Source of the DNA: Campylobacteraceae bacterium
Lineage (GTDB): Bacteria; Campylobacterota; Campylobacteria; Campylobacterales; Sulfurovaceae
Assembly (NCBI GenBank): GCA_027066355.1
Contig: JAMONW010000159.1
Coordinates: 1 to 5,950, forward strand
Reading direction: 5' to 3'
Length of the DNA: 5,950 nt
Shown: positions 1-5,448 of the stretch, one piece after another
How positions within the stretch are numbered: position 1 is the first letter of the stretch
Layout: each line of letters begins with the position of its first letter
Position numbers and translations under genes: made by a program
Notes under the pieces: model-generated
The model's input: only the letters and a program-made list of their open reading frames with translations
The model's database searches: none
What the model was told of the DNA's origin: nothing

Positions 1-1032
1 AATCTCATTTGGATTTACACCTTTAGAGATTAACTCTTTAATTTCAGAAGCAATTGCATTTGCCTCATAAACTTCATCTATTGAGTGTAAAAGCTTAACA
101 CTTTCGCCCTCTCCTATATGGCTAACAAGCTTTTTACCAAGCCTTTTTCTATTGTGTTCAATAAGAGTATTTGCAGCATCTAAAATTTGTTGAGTAGAGC
201 GGTAATTAACCTCTAGCTTTACAACTTTTGCACCCTCAAAGTGATTATGAAACTCTAAAATATTTTTAATATTTGCACCTCTCCAGCCATAAATACTCTG
301 GTCATCATCTCCAACTACACAAATATTATTATGCTCACTTGCAAGTAGCTTTAAAAGCTGATACTGCAACTCATTAGTATCTTGATACTCATCTACCATA
401 ATATATTGATACTTTTGGCTAGTTGCTTTTCTTAAATCTCTATTTTCAAGTAAAATTTTATAAGTTAAAGCTAAAAGGTCATCAAAATCTACTAAATTAT
501 TCTCTGTTAATCTTTTTTGATATTGGGTATAAACTTTTGAAGCTTTTTTATAATCTTCTAATTCAGCTTTCTCCTCTACCTCTTTTGGTTCTAGTAGAAT
601 ATTTTTGTATCTTGATATTTCACTAACTAAAAAAGAGGTTTGTAAATCTATTTTTAAATCTTTGCATATAGCTTTTATCATTCTCTTTTGGTCGTCGCTA
701 TCTATTATATTAAATGTATTTTTTCTGCCAAGTTTTTCTATATGTAGTTTTAAAAATAGAAGTCCAAATTTGTGAAATGTGCAAAGTAGAGGCATTGAAT
801 GGCAACTGCTATCTATTAAGTTTAATGCACGAGTTCGCATTTCACTTGCTGCTTTATTTGTAAAGGTAAGAGTTAATGTATTTATGGGGTCAATACCAAC
901 TTCGCCAATTAAGTAGGCTAAACGAGTTGTAAGTGTTTTGGTTTTGCCACTACCTGCACCTGCTAAAATAAGAAGTGGACCATCAATATATGTTGCTGCC
1001 TCTTTTTGGGCTTGGTTTAACTCGTTTAACAT
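1..1032 (-). CDS. UvrD/PcrA/Rep-family ATP-dependent DNA helicase, N-terminal part (runs off left edge)
   Basis: This is the first 344 codons of a superfamily 1A 3'-5' DNA helicase, an ATP-driven motor that unwinds DNA in repair and replication restart. Reading the minus strand from ATG at 1030-1032 gives an unbroken frame to the window edge. Visible motifs are the Q-motif LNQAQ (residues 5-9), Walker A GAGSGKT (25-31), motif Ia around TFTNKAASEMR (56-66), motif Ib TFHKFG (85-90), the Walker B/DEXX box VDEYQDTN (213-220), motif III GDDDQSIYGWRGA (241-253) and motif IV NYRST (276-280). These cover domains 1A and 1B; the C-terminal 2A/2B domains lie outside the window. The family is certain. 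UvrD, PcrA and Rep cannot be told apart from this half. The start is supported by the usual short lead to the Q-motif. The gene is divergent from the LysR gene and has its own likely promoter. Confidence 0.95.
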   Translation of the reverse strand, partial: MLNELNQAQKEAATYIDGPLLILAGAGSGKTKTLTTRLAYLIGEVGIDPINTLTLTFTNKAASEMRTRALNLIDSSCHSMPLLCTFHKFGLLFLKLHIEKLGRKNTFNIIDSDDQKRMIKAICKDLKIDLQTSFLVSEISRYKNILLEPKEVEEKAELEDYKKASKVYTQYQKRLTENNLVDFDDLLALTYKILLENRDLRKATSQKYQYIMVDEYQDTNELQYQLLKLLASEHNNICVVGDDDQSIYGWRGANIKNILEFHNHFEGAKVVKLEVNYRSTQQILDAANTLIEHNRKRLGKKLVSHIGEGESVKLLHSIDEVYEANAIASEIKELISKGVNPNEI

Positions 1033-1052
1033 AAGCTCTCTTTTTTATATAT

Positions 1053-1058
1053 ATTATA
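1053..1058 (-). promoter_or_regulatory. Probable -10 element for the UvrD-type helicase gene
   Basis: On the minus strand the sequence reads TGTATAATATA, which contains a perfect TATAAT 20 bases before the ATG. That would place the transcript start close to the start codon with a very short leader. No good -35 box is seen, which is common for the main sigma factor promoters of Campylobacterota. The leader holds a modest GAGAG ribosome-binding sequence. This is inferred from pattern only, and the surroundings are so AT-rich that chance matches are easy. Confidence 0.5.
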
Positions 1059-1108
1059 CATTCATATTTGTTAAAAATTACTAAAAGTATCTTTTTGTAA
1101 CTATAATC

Positions 1109-1146
1109 AATACTTATTTATAAAGTTAAGATAATGAATAAGTATT
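1109..1146. repeat. Perfect 10-bp inverted repeat, 18-base spacer
   Basis: The left arm AATACTTATT (1109-1118) is the exact reverse complement of the right arm AATAAGTATT (1137-1146). Each arm contains the recurring hexamer ATACTT/AAGTAT. The position, in the divergent spacer about 80 to 115 bases from the helicase start and nearly 200 from the LysR start, would suit an operator. It is not followed by a T-tract, so a terminator role is unlikely. AT-rich DNA yields weak dyads by chance, but a perfect 10-bp arm is less likely to be one. Confidence 0.55.
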
Positions 1147-1177
1147 TATTACAAATTTTTATGTTAAAATATCACTA

Positions 1178-1203
1178 AAGTATAATAATTATTTTTTATA
1201 CTT
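1178..1203. repeat. 8-bp inverted repeat AAGTATAA/TTATACTT
   Basis: AAGTATAA at 1178-1185 is matched by its reverse complement TTATACTT at 1196-1203, with ten bases between them. The right arm is part of TTATACTTAA (1196-1205), which is repeated exactly at 1299-1308 just upstream of the LysR gene. LysR-type regulators usually bind dyads near their own divergent promoter, so this is a candidate operator. That role is inference. Confidence 0.45.
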
Positions 1204-1227
1204 AAATCAATTATTATTTATAATACT

Positions 1228-1239
1228 ATTATGCATAAT
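1228..1239. repeat. 12-bp perfect palindrome ATTATGCATAAT
   Basis: The sequence ATTATGCATAAT is self-complementary with no loop, which suits binding by a dimeric protein rather than RNA folding. It lies about 90 bases before the LysR start and close to a TATAAT box at 1219-1224. No specific binding protein can be named from the sequence. Confidence 0.4.
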
Positions 1240-1296
1240 GCTCATAGCTATTTTATTGATTTATTAAGTTTAGTTATTAGTATTAAATTTAATTGG

Positions 1297-1302
1297 TATT
1301 AT
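1297..1302 (+). promoter_or_regulatory. Possible -10 element for the LysR gene
   Basis: TATTAT lies 27 bases before the TTG start and sits inside the small palindrome GTATTATAC (1296-1304). This makes it the nearest plausible -10 box. Perfect TATAAT boxes further upstream (1181-1186 and 1219-1224) are alternatives that would give leaders of about 100 to 140 bases. Promoter overlap with a dyad would fit autorepression, as is usual for LysR-type regulators. Confidence 0.3.
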
Positions 1303-1316
1303 ACTTAATTAAATAT

Positions 1317-1324
1317 AAGGGGGG
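1317..1324 (+). promoter_or_regulatory. Ribosome-binding site with a six-G run, LysR gene
   Basis: AAGGGGGG ends five bases before the TTG at 1330. It is the only G-rich stretch nearby and it decides the start codon choice, since no ATG lies near it in frame. A run of six G is conspicuous in such AT-rich DNA. Confidence 0.7.
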
Positions 1325-1329
1325 ATATT

Positions 1330-2230
1330 TTGTTAAAAGACTTTTCAAAGTTAGAAACTTTTTTAATTGTAGTTAGGGAGAGAGGTTTTTCAAAGGCATC
1401 ATCAAAGCTAGGTGTTTCACAACCAGCTGTTACACAACAAATTAAATATTTAGAAAAATATTTAGATACTAAGCTTATTGAGAGAAAAGAGTGGTATTAA
1501 GCTTACTAGTGCTGGTGAAGAGTTGTATAAAATTGCAGTTGAGTTAGAGGGTGCAGTATATAATGCAGAAAATAAGATTTTAAGAATTATAAATAAAGAT
1601 ATAACTTTTAATTTAGGTGCATCTTTTACTATTGGTAACTATATAGTTCCAGGGGACTGTATGATGGGAATAAAAGAGGCTATTAAAAATGATGTAAATT
1701 TAACAATAGAGGTAAGTCAAACTATTGTAAATAGTATAAAAGATAGAACACTAGATTTAGGGCTAATTGAAGCACCTATTTTTGATGAAGAGTTAGTTTA
1801 TAGAAAATGGTTAGATGATGAATTGGTTCTATTTAGCAATACTCCTTTGCCAAGAGTAGTTCATGCAGAAGATTTATATAACTATGATTGGGTTTGTAGA
1901 GAAGTAGGAAGCCACACAAGAAAAGTTGTTCAAGACCAATTTGAAGCTATTAATGTTAAATGTAAAGATTTTAATGTAATTTCTGAAGTTAATAGCTCTA
2001 CTGCACTTTTAAATACAGTTGCTAGAAGCAAACAAAATTTAGAGCGCCCAATTGTATCAATTATATCTAAATATGCAATTGCACAAGAAGTAAATAGCAA
2101 AAAATTATTTCAATCAAGAATTAGTGGTGTAACTATGGATAGATCTTTATATATAACTTATAGTAGAAATAATAAGGGTAATCCATATATAGTTAGTGCT
2201 ACTGACTACTTATTGTCTGGGAAATGTTAG
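1330..2230 (+). pseudogene. LysR-type transcriptional regulator, split by a frameshift
   Basis: LysR-type regulators are about 300-residue proteins with an N-terminal winged helix-turn-helix and a C-terminal ligand-sensing domain. Here the two parts lie in different frames. From TTG 1330-1332 the first frame reads LLKDFSKLETFL and then SKASSKLGVSQPAVTQQI, a typical LysR helix-turn-helix (residues about 18-40). It continues to LIERK and stops at 1498-1500 after 56 residues. The second frame picks up at once with KSGIKLTSAGEELY, the usual LysR continuation, and runs to TAG at 2228-2230 with an intact effector domain. The switch lies at an A-run, 1485-1488: one extra A, or two lost from a longer run, explains it. 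The combined length of about 300 residues is normal. A restart at TTG 1478 has no ribosome-binding site and would lack the DNA-binding domain. The effector and targets are unknown. It could be a recent pseudogene, an off state of a switching gene, or a sequence error. Confidence 0.88.
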
Positions 2231-2232
2231 GG

Positions 2233-2267
2233 TAGTAATTAGTGAATAGTGATTGGTGAGAGGTGTT
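2233..2267 (+). repeat. Degenerate heptamer tandem repeat, five units
   Basis: Reading in sevens from 2233 gives TAGTAAT, TAGTGAA, TAGTGAT, TGGTGAG and AGGTGTT, decaying copies of about TAGTGAT. It begins two bases after the LysR stop codon. Simple repeats of this kind can arise by slippage in non-coding DNA. A function is not evident. Confidence 0.5.
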
Positions 2268-2327
2268 TCTGTGAAAATGTAAATCTAGGAATTAGGGTCA
2301 AGAATTTAGGTTTGAGAGTGCTATGAA

Positions 2328-2345
2328 ACTGGAACTTGTTCCAGT
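2328..2345. repeat. 18-bp perfect palindrome ACTGGAACTTGTTCCAGT
   Basis: Arms ACTGGAAC and GTTCCAGT are exact reverse complements around a TT centre; as RNA this would give a 7-bp stem with a CTTG loop. It is unusually G/C-containing for this spacer. Read on the minus strand it is followed only by TTCATAG, so it would be a poor terminator. The GGAAC/GTTCC core resembles dispersed intergenic palindromes seen in other bacteria, which is recollection and not a match made here. Confidence 0.55.
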
Positions 2346-2530
2346 CAAAATCAAAGCAAGATTATGAAATAGAGATTACAAATCTTTTCTCAAAGAGAGT
2401 GTAAACACAAGATTAATTATTTGCTCTTTGGCATTCATAAAATATAAAACAATTTCAATGTATAATTTGGGTTAAACTTTACCGCAAAGTAGTATTAGGT
2501 TAGGAGAATATTGAATTAAGTTATGCACAT

Positions 2531-2557
2531 GGGTTTGAGTTCAGAACTCATAATCCC
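2531..2557. repeat. Hairpin just downstream of lysS
   Basis: The core TGAGTTC-A-GAACTCA (2536-2550) is a perfect 7-bp inverted repeat with a one-base centre. It is flanked by GGG (2531-2533) and CCC (2555-2557), which extend the stem after a small mismatch and bulge. It lies 13 bases beyond the lysS stop, where a terminator for the pilT-cvpA-fur-lysS transcript would be expected. No T-tract follows on either strand, so it may instead protect the mRNA 3' end or be a dispersed repeat. Confidence 0.45.
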
Positions 2558-2569
2558 GAACTCTGAATA

Positions 2570-4213
2570 CTACTTCTCACTAGCTCTTTTTTTACAAGCT
2601 GCTACATCTATACAAAAGTAACCTTTACCTTTTTTAGCTGGTTTTAATTCATCTTCTTTATCATTACCGCATTTTTTGCATTTTGGTTTGTCGCTACTAT
2701 CTAGTTCACCACTAAGTTCTAAATCTTTTTCTGGGCGCATTGCTGGGAAAAGTAGAACATCTCTAATTGAGTGCTGATTTGTTAGCATCATTACAAGTCT
2801 ATCAATTCCAATTCCCTCACCAGCTGTTGGAGGCATTGCATAACTAAGCGCTCTTACAAAGTCTAAATCCATATGCATTGCTTCATCATCGCTATCTTTT
2901 TGCTCTACTTGAGCTTTAAATCTATTGTATTGATCAATTGGGTCATTTAGCTCATTAAATCCATTTGCTATCTCTTTTCCTGCAATAAAAAACTCAAATC
3001 TATCAGCAATTTCTGGGTCTTGGTCATTTCTTCTTGCAAGTGGGCTAATATCAACTGGATAGTGTGTTAAGAAGGTTGGGTTAATTAACTCTTTTTCTAC
3101 AAATTCATCAAATAAAACCTCTTGTAATTTACCAATATTTAAACTACTATCAGCTTCTAAACCTTTTGATTTAATAAACTCTATTAAAGCCTCTTTATCT
3201 CTTAATTTATCTCTATCAATTCCAGAGTATTCTACAATTGCATCTTCCCATTTTACTCTTCTAAAAGGTGTGCTAAAATCTACCTCGATATCGCCATAAT
3301 TCATCTTTGTAGGTAGATTTAATTCACTAAATAGTTTTTCAAATAGTTTTTGAGTAAGCTCAATTAAATCTTCGTAAGTGTGATATGCCCAGTAGAATTC
3401 AAGCATAGTAAACTCTGGATTGTGCGTATGATCCATTCCCTCATTTCTAAAGTTTCTATTAACTTCAAATACTGCTTCCATACCACCTACTACAAGGCGC
3501 TTTAAGTAAAGCTCTGGTGCAACTCTTAAAAATCTATCAACCCCCAAAGAGTTATGGTGTGTAACAAAAGGTCTAGCATTTGCTCCACCTGGAATAGGAT
3601 GCATCATAGGTGTTTCAACCTCTAAAAAGCCGTTGTCTTCAAAAAATCTGCGAATTATAGATACAATTTTTGAGCGAAGTTTAAATATCTCTTTAACTTC
3701 TGGGTTTACAATCATATCTAAATATCTTTGACGATATCTAATCTCTTGGTCTGTTAATCCATGAAACTTCTCTGGTAATGGATGGATTGCTTTTGTTACA
3801 ATTTTTATATCTTTTGCGTGTAGAGTTAATTCACCTGTTTGTGTAACAAACGGAAAACCTGTAACTTGAATAATATCTCCAACTTCAAACAATTTTTTTA
3901 CTATATTGTTATAATATCCATCTGGTAAATCATCGCGGTTATAATAAATTTGAACTAAACCTTCACTATCTTCAATCTTTGCAAAAGCAGCTTTACCCAT
4001 TATTCTAATAAATTTAATTCTACCTGTTAATGTAGCAGTTACACTCTCATCTTTTTTAACTTCTGCATCTTGCTCTTTAATATAAGAAAATTTCTCTAAA
4101 AACTCTTTTGAGCTAATATCTTTTTTAACATTTTGAGGATATGGGTTTATTCCATTTTCTCTTAATGTTTCAGCTTTTTTGATTCTCTCTTGAATATATT
4201 GATTATTAAACAA
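2570..4213 (-). CDS. lysS: Lysyl-tRNA synthetase, class II, with a cysteine-rich C-terminal extension
   Basis: LysS charges tRNA(Lys) with lysine using ATP in the cytoplasm. The 547-residue protein has an OB-fold anticodon-binding domain (about 58-140) and a class II catalytic core. Motif 1 is near 190-205 (FLEVETPMMHPIPGG begins at 196), motif 2 carries FRNEGMDHTHNPEF (255-268) and motif 3 carries GEGIGIDRL (465-473). The core ends at LLFPAMRP (487-494), where family members of about 500 residues normally end. About 53 more residues follow, containing Cys512, Cys515, Cys534 and Cys540 in a CxxC...CxxxxxC pattern that resembles a small zinc ribbon. Translation starts at TTG, supported by AGGAG nine bases upstream. 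Only one base separates it from the fur stop codon, so the two are surely co-transcribed. Confidence 0.97.
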   Translation of the reverse strand: MFNNQYIQERIKKAETLRENGINPYPQNVKKDISSKEFLEKFSYIKEQDAEVKKDESVTATLTGRIKFIRIMGKAAFAKIEDSEGLVQIYYNRDDLPDGYYNNIVKKLFEVGDIIQVTGFPFVTQTGELTLHAKDIKIVTKAIHPLPEKFHGLTDQEIRYRQRYLDMIVNPEVKEIFKLRSKIVSIIRRFFEDNGFLEVETPMMHPIPGGANARPFVTHHNSLGVDRFLRVAPELYLKRLVVGGMEAVFEVNRNFRNEGMDHTHNPEFTMLEFYWAYHTYEDLIELTQKLFEKLFSELNLPTKMNYGDIEVDFSTPFRRVKWEDAIVEYSGIDRDKLRDKEALIEFIKSKGLEADSSLNIGKLQEVLFDEFVEKELINPTFLTHYPVDISPLARRNDQDPEIADRFEFFIAGKEIANGFNELNDPIDQYNRFKAQVEQKDSDDEAMHMDLDFVRALSYAMPPTAGEGIGIDRLVMMLTNQHSIRDVLLFPAMRPEKDLELSGELDSSDKPKCKKCGNDKEDELKPAKKGKGYFCIDVAACKKRASEK

Positions 4214-4214
4214 T

Positions 4215-4676
4215 TTACTTCTCTCCTAATTTGATTTTTTTATAACATTTATCACAATAACCCTCAATTTTCATAGTATGGTCAATCATATGAAAGTTAT
4301 ATTTTTTAGATACTACAATTTGTTGTTTCTCTATTATCTCATCTACAAACTCTATAATTTTACCACACTCTAAACAAATTAAATGGTCATGGTGATTTTT
4401 GTGTCCAACTTCATACTTTTTACCATCTTTTCCAAATGAAATTGACTCTGCCAATCCCTCTTCTTCAAATAGTGTAAGTGTTCTATAAATAGTTGCTATG
4501 CCAATATTTTCATCTGGAAAACTACTCTTTATATAATTTAAAATATCTTCTGGAGAGTGATGACCTCTATTGTGATAAAGTGCATAGAGGATAACCTCTC
4601 TTTGCTTTGTATATTTTAAATTTTTACTCTTTATAACTTTTTGAAGCTCTTTGAGCATTAATTCATATTCTAGCAT
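4215..4676 (-). CDS. fur: Ferric uptake regulator Fur
   Basis: Fur is a dimeric metal-dependent repressor that binds DNA when loaded with Fe(II) and controls iron uptake and storage genes. The 153-residue length is normal. The N-terminal winged helix contains LKYTKQRE (20-27) and the recognition helix IGIATIYRTLTLFEEEGL (58-75). The dimerisation domain carries GKKYE (85-89), the metal-binding HHDH (95-98) and two CxxC pairs, Cys101/Cys104 and Cys141/Cys144, that form a structural zinc site in relatives. LKYTKQRE, GKKYE and CGKIIEF closely match C. jejuni Fur as I recall it, which favours Fur over the related PerR. No strong ribosome-binding sequence precedes the ATG, which lies 10 bases after the cvpA stop. 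Translation therefore probably depends on coupling. An internal ATG at codon 7 is a possible alternative start. Confidence 0.93.
   Translation of the reverse strand: MLEYELMLKELQKVIKSKNLKYTKQREVILYALYHNRGHHSPEDILNYIKSSFPDENIGIATIYRTLTLFEEEGLAESISFGKDGKKYEVGHKNHHDHLICLECGKIIEFVDEIIEKQQIVVSKKYNFHMIDHTMKIEGYCDKCYKKIKLGEK
4223..4227 (-). promoter_or_regulatory. Ribosome-binding site of lysS
   Basis: AGGAG on the minus strand lies nine bases before the TTG at 4211-4213 and within the last codons of fur. It supports the TTG start, for which there is no nearby ATG alternative, and implies translational coupling with fur. Confidence 0.75.
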
Positions 4677-4686
4677 TTTGTAACTA

Positions 4687-5424
4687 TTACTCTTTTGTAG
4701 TATTACTATCTGTTGTAACTTTAGAGTTATTGCTCTCTTTTTGATTACTACTATTCATATCTTCACTCTTTTGAGTATTATTAATATCTTCTACTTTTGC
4801 TTTTGTTGTATTGTTATTATCAATTTCACTTTTTGATGTTGAATTGCTCTCTTTTGTTTCAGAGTTTTTCTCTTCTACACTTTTTGTATTATTGCTATCT
4901 TTTAAACTACTACTATTGCTACTTCCATTTACAAGCTGTGGTGCATTTAAAATAGTTGCTCCTGTTGATTTTAATAAAGGATAGAGTTTACTACTACTTA
5001 AAGTATCTTTAAATTTCTCTGTAATTTGTGGTTTTGATGATAATGCAAAAGTAATCAATGAAAATATAAAAAATAGTGTAATCATTTTAATTAACATACC
5101 ACCAAGTCTGCTAGTAGGGCTGATATAATCATCACTTGATATTGATGCAATAATCTTATATATAACTTTCATTATAATAAAAATAGCGATAAAAATAGCA
5201 ATTAAAGATATTAATTCTAAAACTTTAATATTAATACCTAAATCAAAATTTGAACCTATATATTGTGCTACCTCTTTATTAAAAAAAGTTGCAGCAAATA
5301 ACCCTCCTATAATACCTAAAGCACTAAATAACTCTTTTGTAAAGCCACTAATTAAACCTTTAAGCGAAAGAAGAATAATCAAACCAATTACTACAGCATC
5401 AAACATATTAAAGATAGTATCCAT
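4687..5424 (-). CDS. cvpA: CvpA-family inner-membrane protein with a long polar tail
   Basis: CvpA-family proteins are small multi-pass inner-membrane proteins, named for a role in colicin V production in E. coli; their molecular function is poorly defined. This 245-residue protein shows four probable membrane segments at about 8-27, 33-49, 68-92 and 109-128. The family-type phrase LKGLISGFTKELFSALG (21-37) follows the first one. From about residue 168 to the end comes a hydrophilic tail almost entirely of Asn, Ser, Thr, Lys, Glu and Asp, making it longer than typical members of about 160-190 residues. The start has a good AAGGA five bases upstream. The gene lies between pilT and fur. A cvpA-like gene also precedes fur in C. 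jejuni (recollection), so the position supports the call. Confidence 0.85.
   Translation of the reverse strand: MDTIFNMFDAVVIGLIILLSLKGLISGFTKELFSALGIIGGLFAATFFNKEVAQYIGSNFDLGINIKVLELISLIAIFIAIFIIMKVIYKIIASISSDDYISPTSRLGGMLIKMITLFFIFSLITFALSSKPQITEKFKDTLSSSKLYPLLKSTGATILNAPQLVNGSSNSSSLKDSNNTKSVEEKNSETKESNSTSKSEIDNNNTTKAKVEDINNTQKSEDMNSSNQKESNNSKVTTDSNTTKE
4690..4923 (-). repeat. Low-complexity Asn/Ser/Thr/Lys/Glu coding tail of cvpA
   Basis: This segment encodes residues 168-245 of the CvpA-family protein. Loose units recur, such as DSNNTKS, DNNNTTK, DINNTQKSE and ESNNSK, spaced irregularly about 10 to 25 residues apart. Codons are mostly AAT, AGT, ACA/ACT, AAA and GAA, so the DNA is repetitive too. 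Such tails are normally unstructured and can change length by slippage. Confidence 0.6.
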
Positions 5425-5429
5425 AAAAA

Positions 5430-5434
5430 TCCTT
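5430..5434 (-). promoter_or_regulatory. Ribosome-binding site of cvpA
   Basis: AAGGA on the minus strand, five bases before the ATG at 5422-5424 and inside the 24-base gap after pilT. It is the clearest standard ribosome-binding site in the operon and settles the cvpA start. Confidence 0.7.
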
Positions 5435-5448
5435 TTTATTAAAAAAAA

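Larger units (their letters stand above)
1033..1329. other. Divergent AT-rich intergenic region with several dyads
   Basis: This 297-base spacer separates the helicase gene (leftward) from the LysR gene (rightward). It must hold both promoters. Structures seen are a perfect 10-bp inverted repeat (1109-1118 with 1137-1146), an 8-bp inverted repeat (1178-1185 with 1196-1203), a 12-bp palindrome (1228-1239) and GTATTATAC (1296-1304). The hexamer AAGTAT or its complement occurs six times. TATAAT-like boxes on the plus strand lie at 1181-1186 and 1219-1224, and TATTAT at 1297-1302. No ORF or RNA gene is evident. Confidence 0.7.
2231..2569. other. Gene-free convergent spacer with degenerate repeats
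   Basis: This 339-base stretch lies between the 3' ends of the LysR gene and lysS. No credible ORF is present on either strand. It looks different from the coding DNA: short related phrases such as TAGTGAA, GGAATTAGGG and GAATTTAGG recur. It holds a degenerate heptamer array, an 18-bp palindrome and a hairpin beside lysS, each listed separately. A 7-bp inverted repeat CAAAGAG/CTCTTTG (2391-2397, 2424-2430) is also present but is weak. No stem followed by a clear T-tract was found, so terminators for the two facing genes are not obvious. Confidence 0.6.

Noticed and set aside
423..626. Open frame of 67 codons on the plus strand
   Set aside because: It lies wholly antisense to the helicase gene, whose frame is continuous with conserved motifs. 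Its Leu/Phe-rich product is typical of a shadow frame.
1130..1148. Possible Fur box beginning GATAATGA
   Set aside because: Only the first half matches; I count 11 of 19 consensus positions, and the second half fails, which is expected by chance in AT-rich DNA.
2331..2342. LexA-type SOS box (GAAC...GTTC)
   Set aside because: The half-sites are two bases apart instead of the four in the Gram-positive box, and the site sits between convergent 3' ends, not at a promoter.
2373..2390. Intrinsic terminator AGATT-ACA-AATCT followed by TTTTCT
   Set aside because: The stem is only five mostly A-T pairs and the T-run is interrupted; too weak to call.
2391..2430. Inverted repeat CAAAGAG/CTCTTTG
   Set aside because: Seven-base arms with a 26-base spacer and no further pairing are not distinct from chance.
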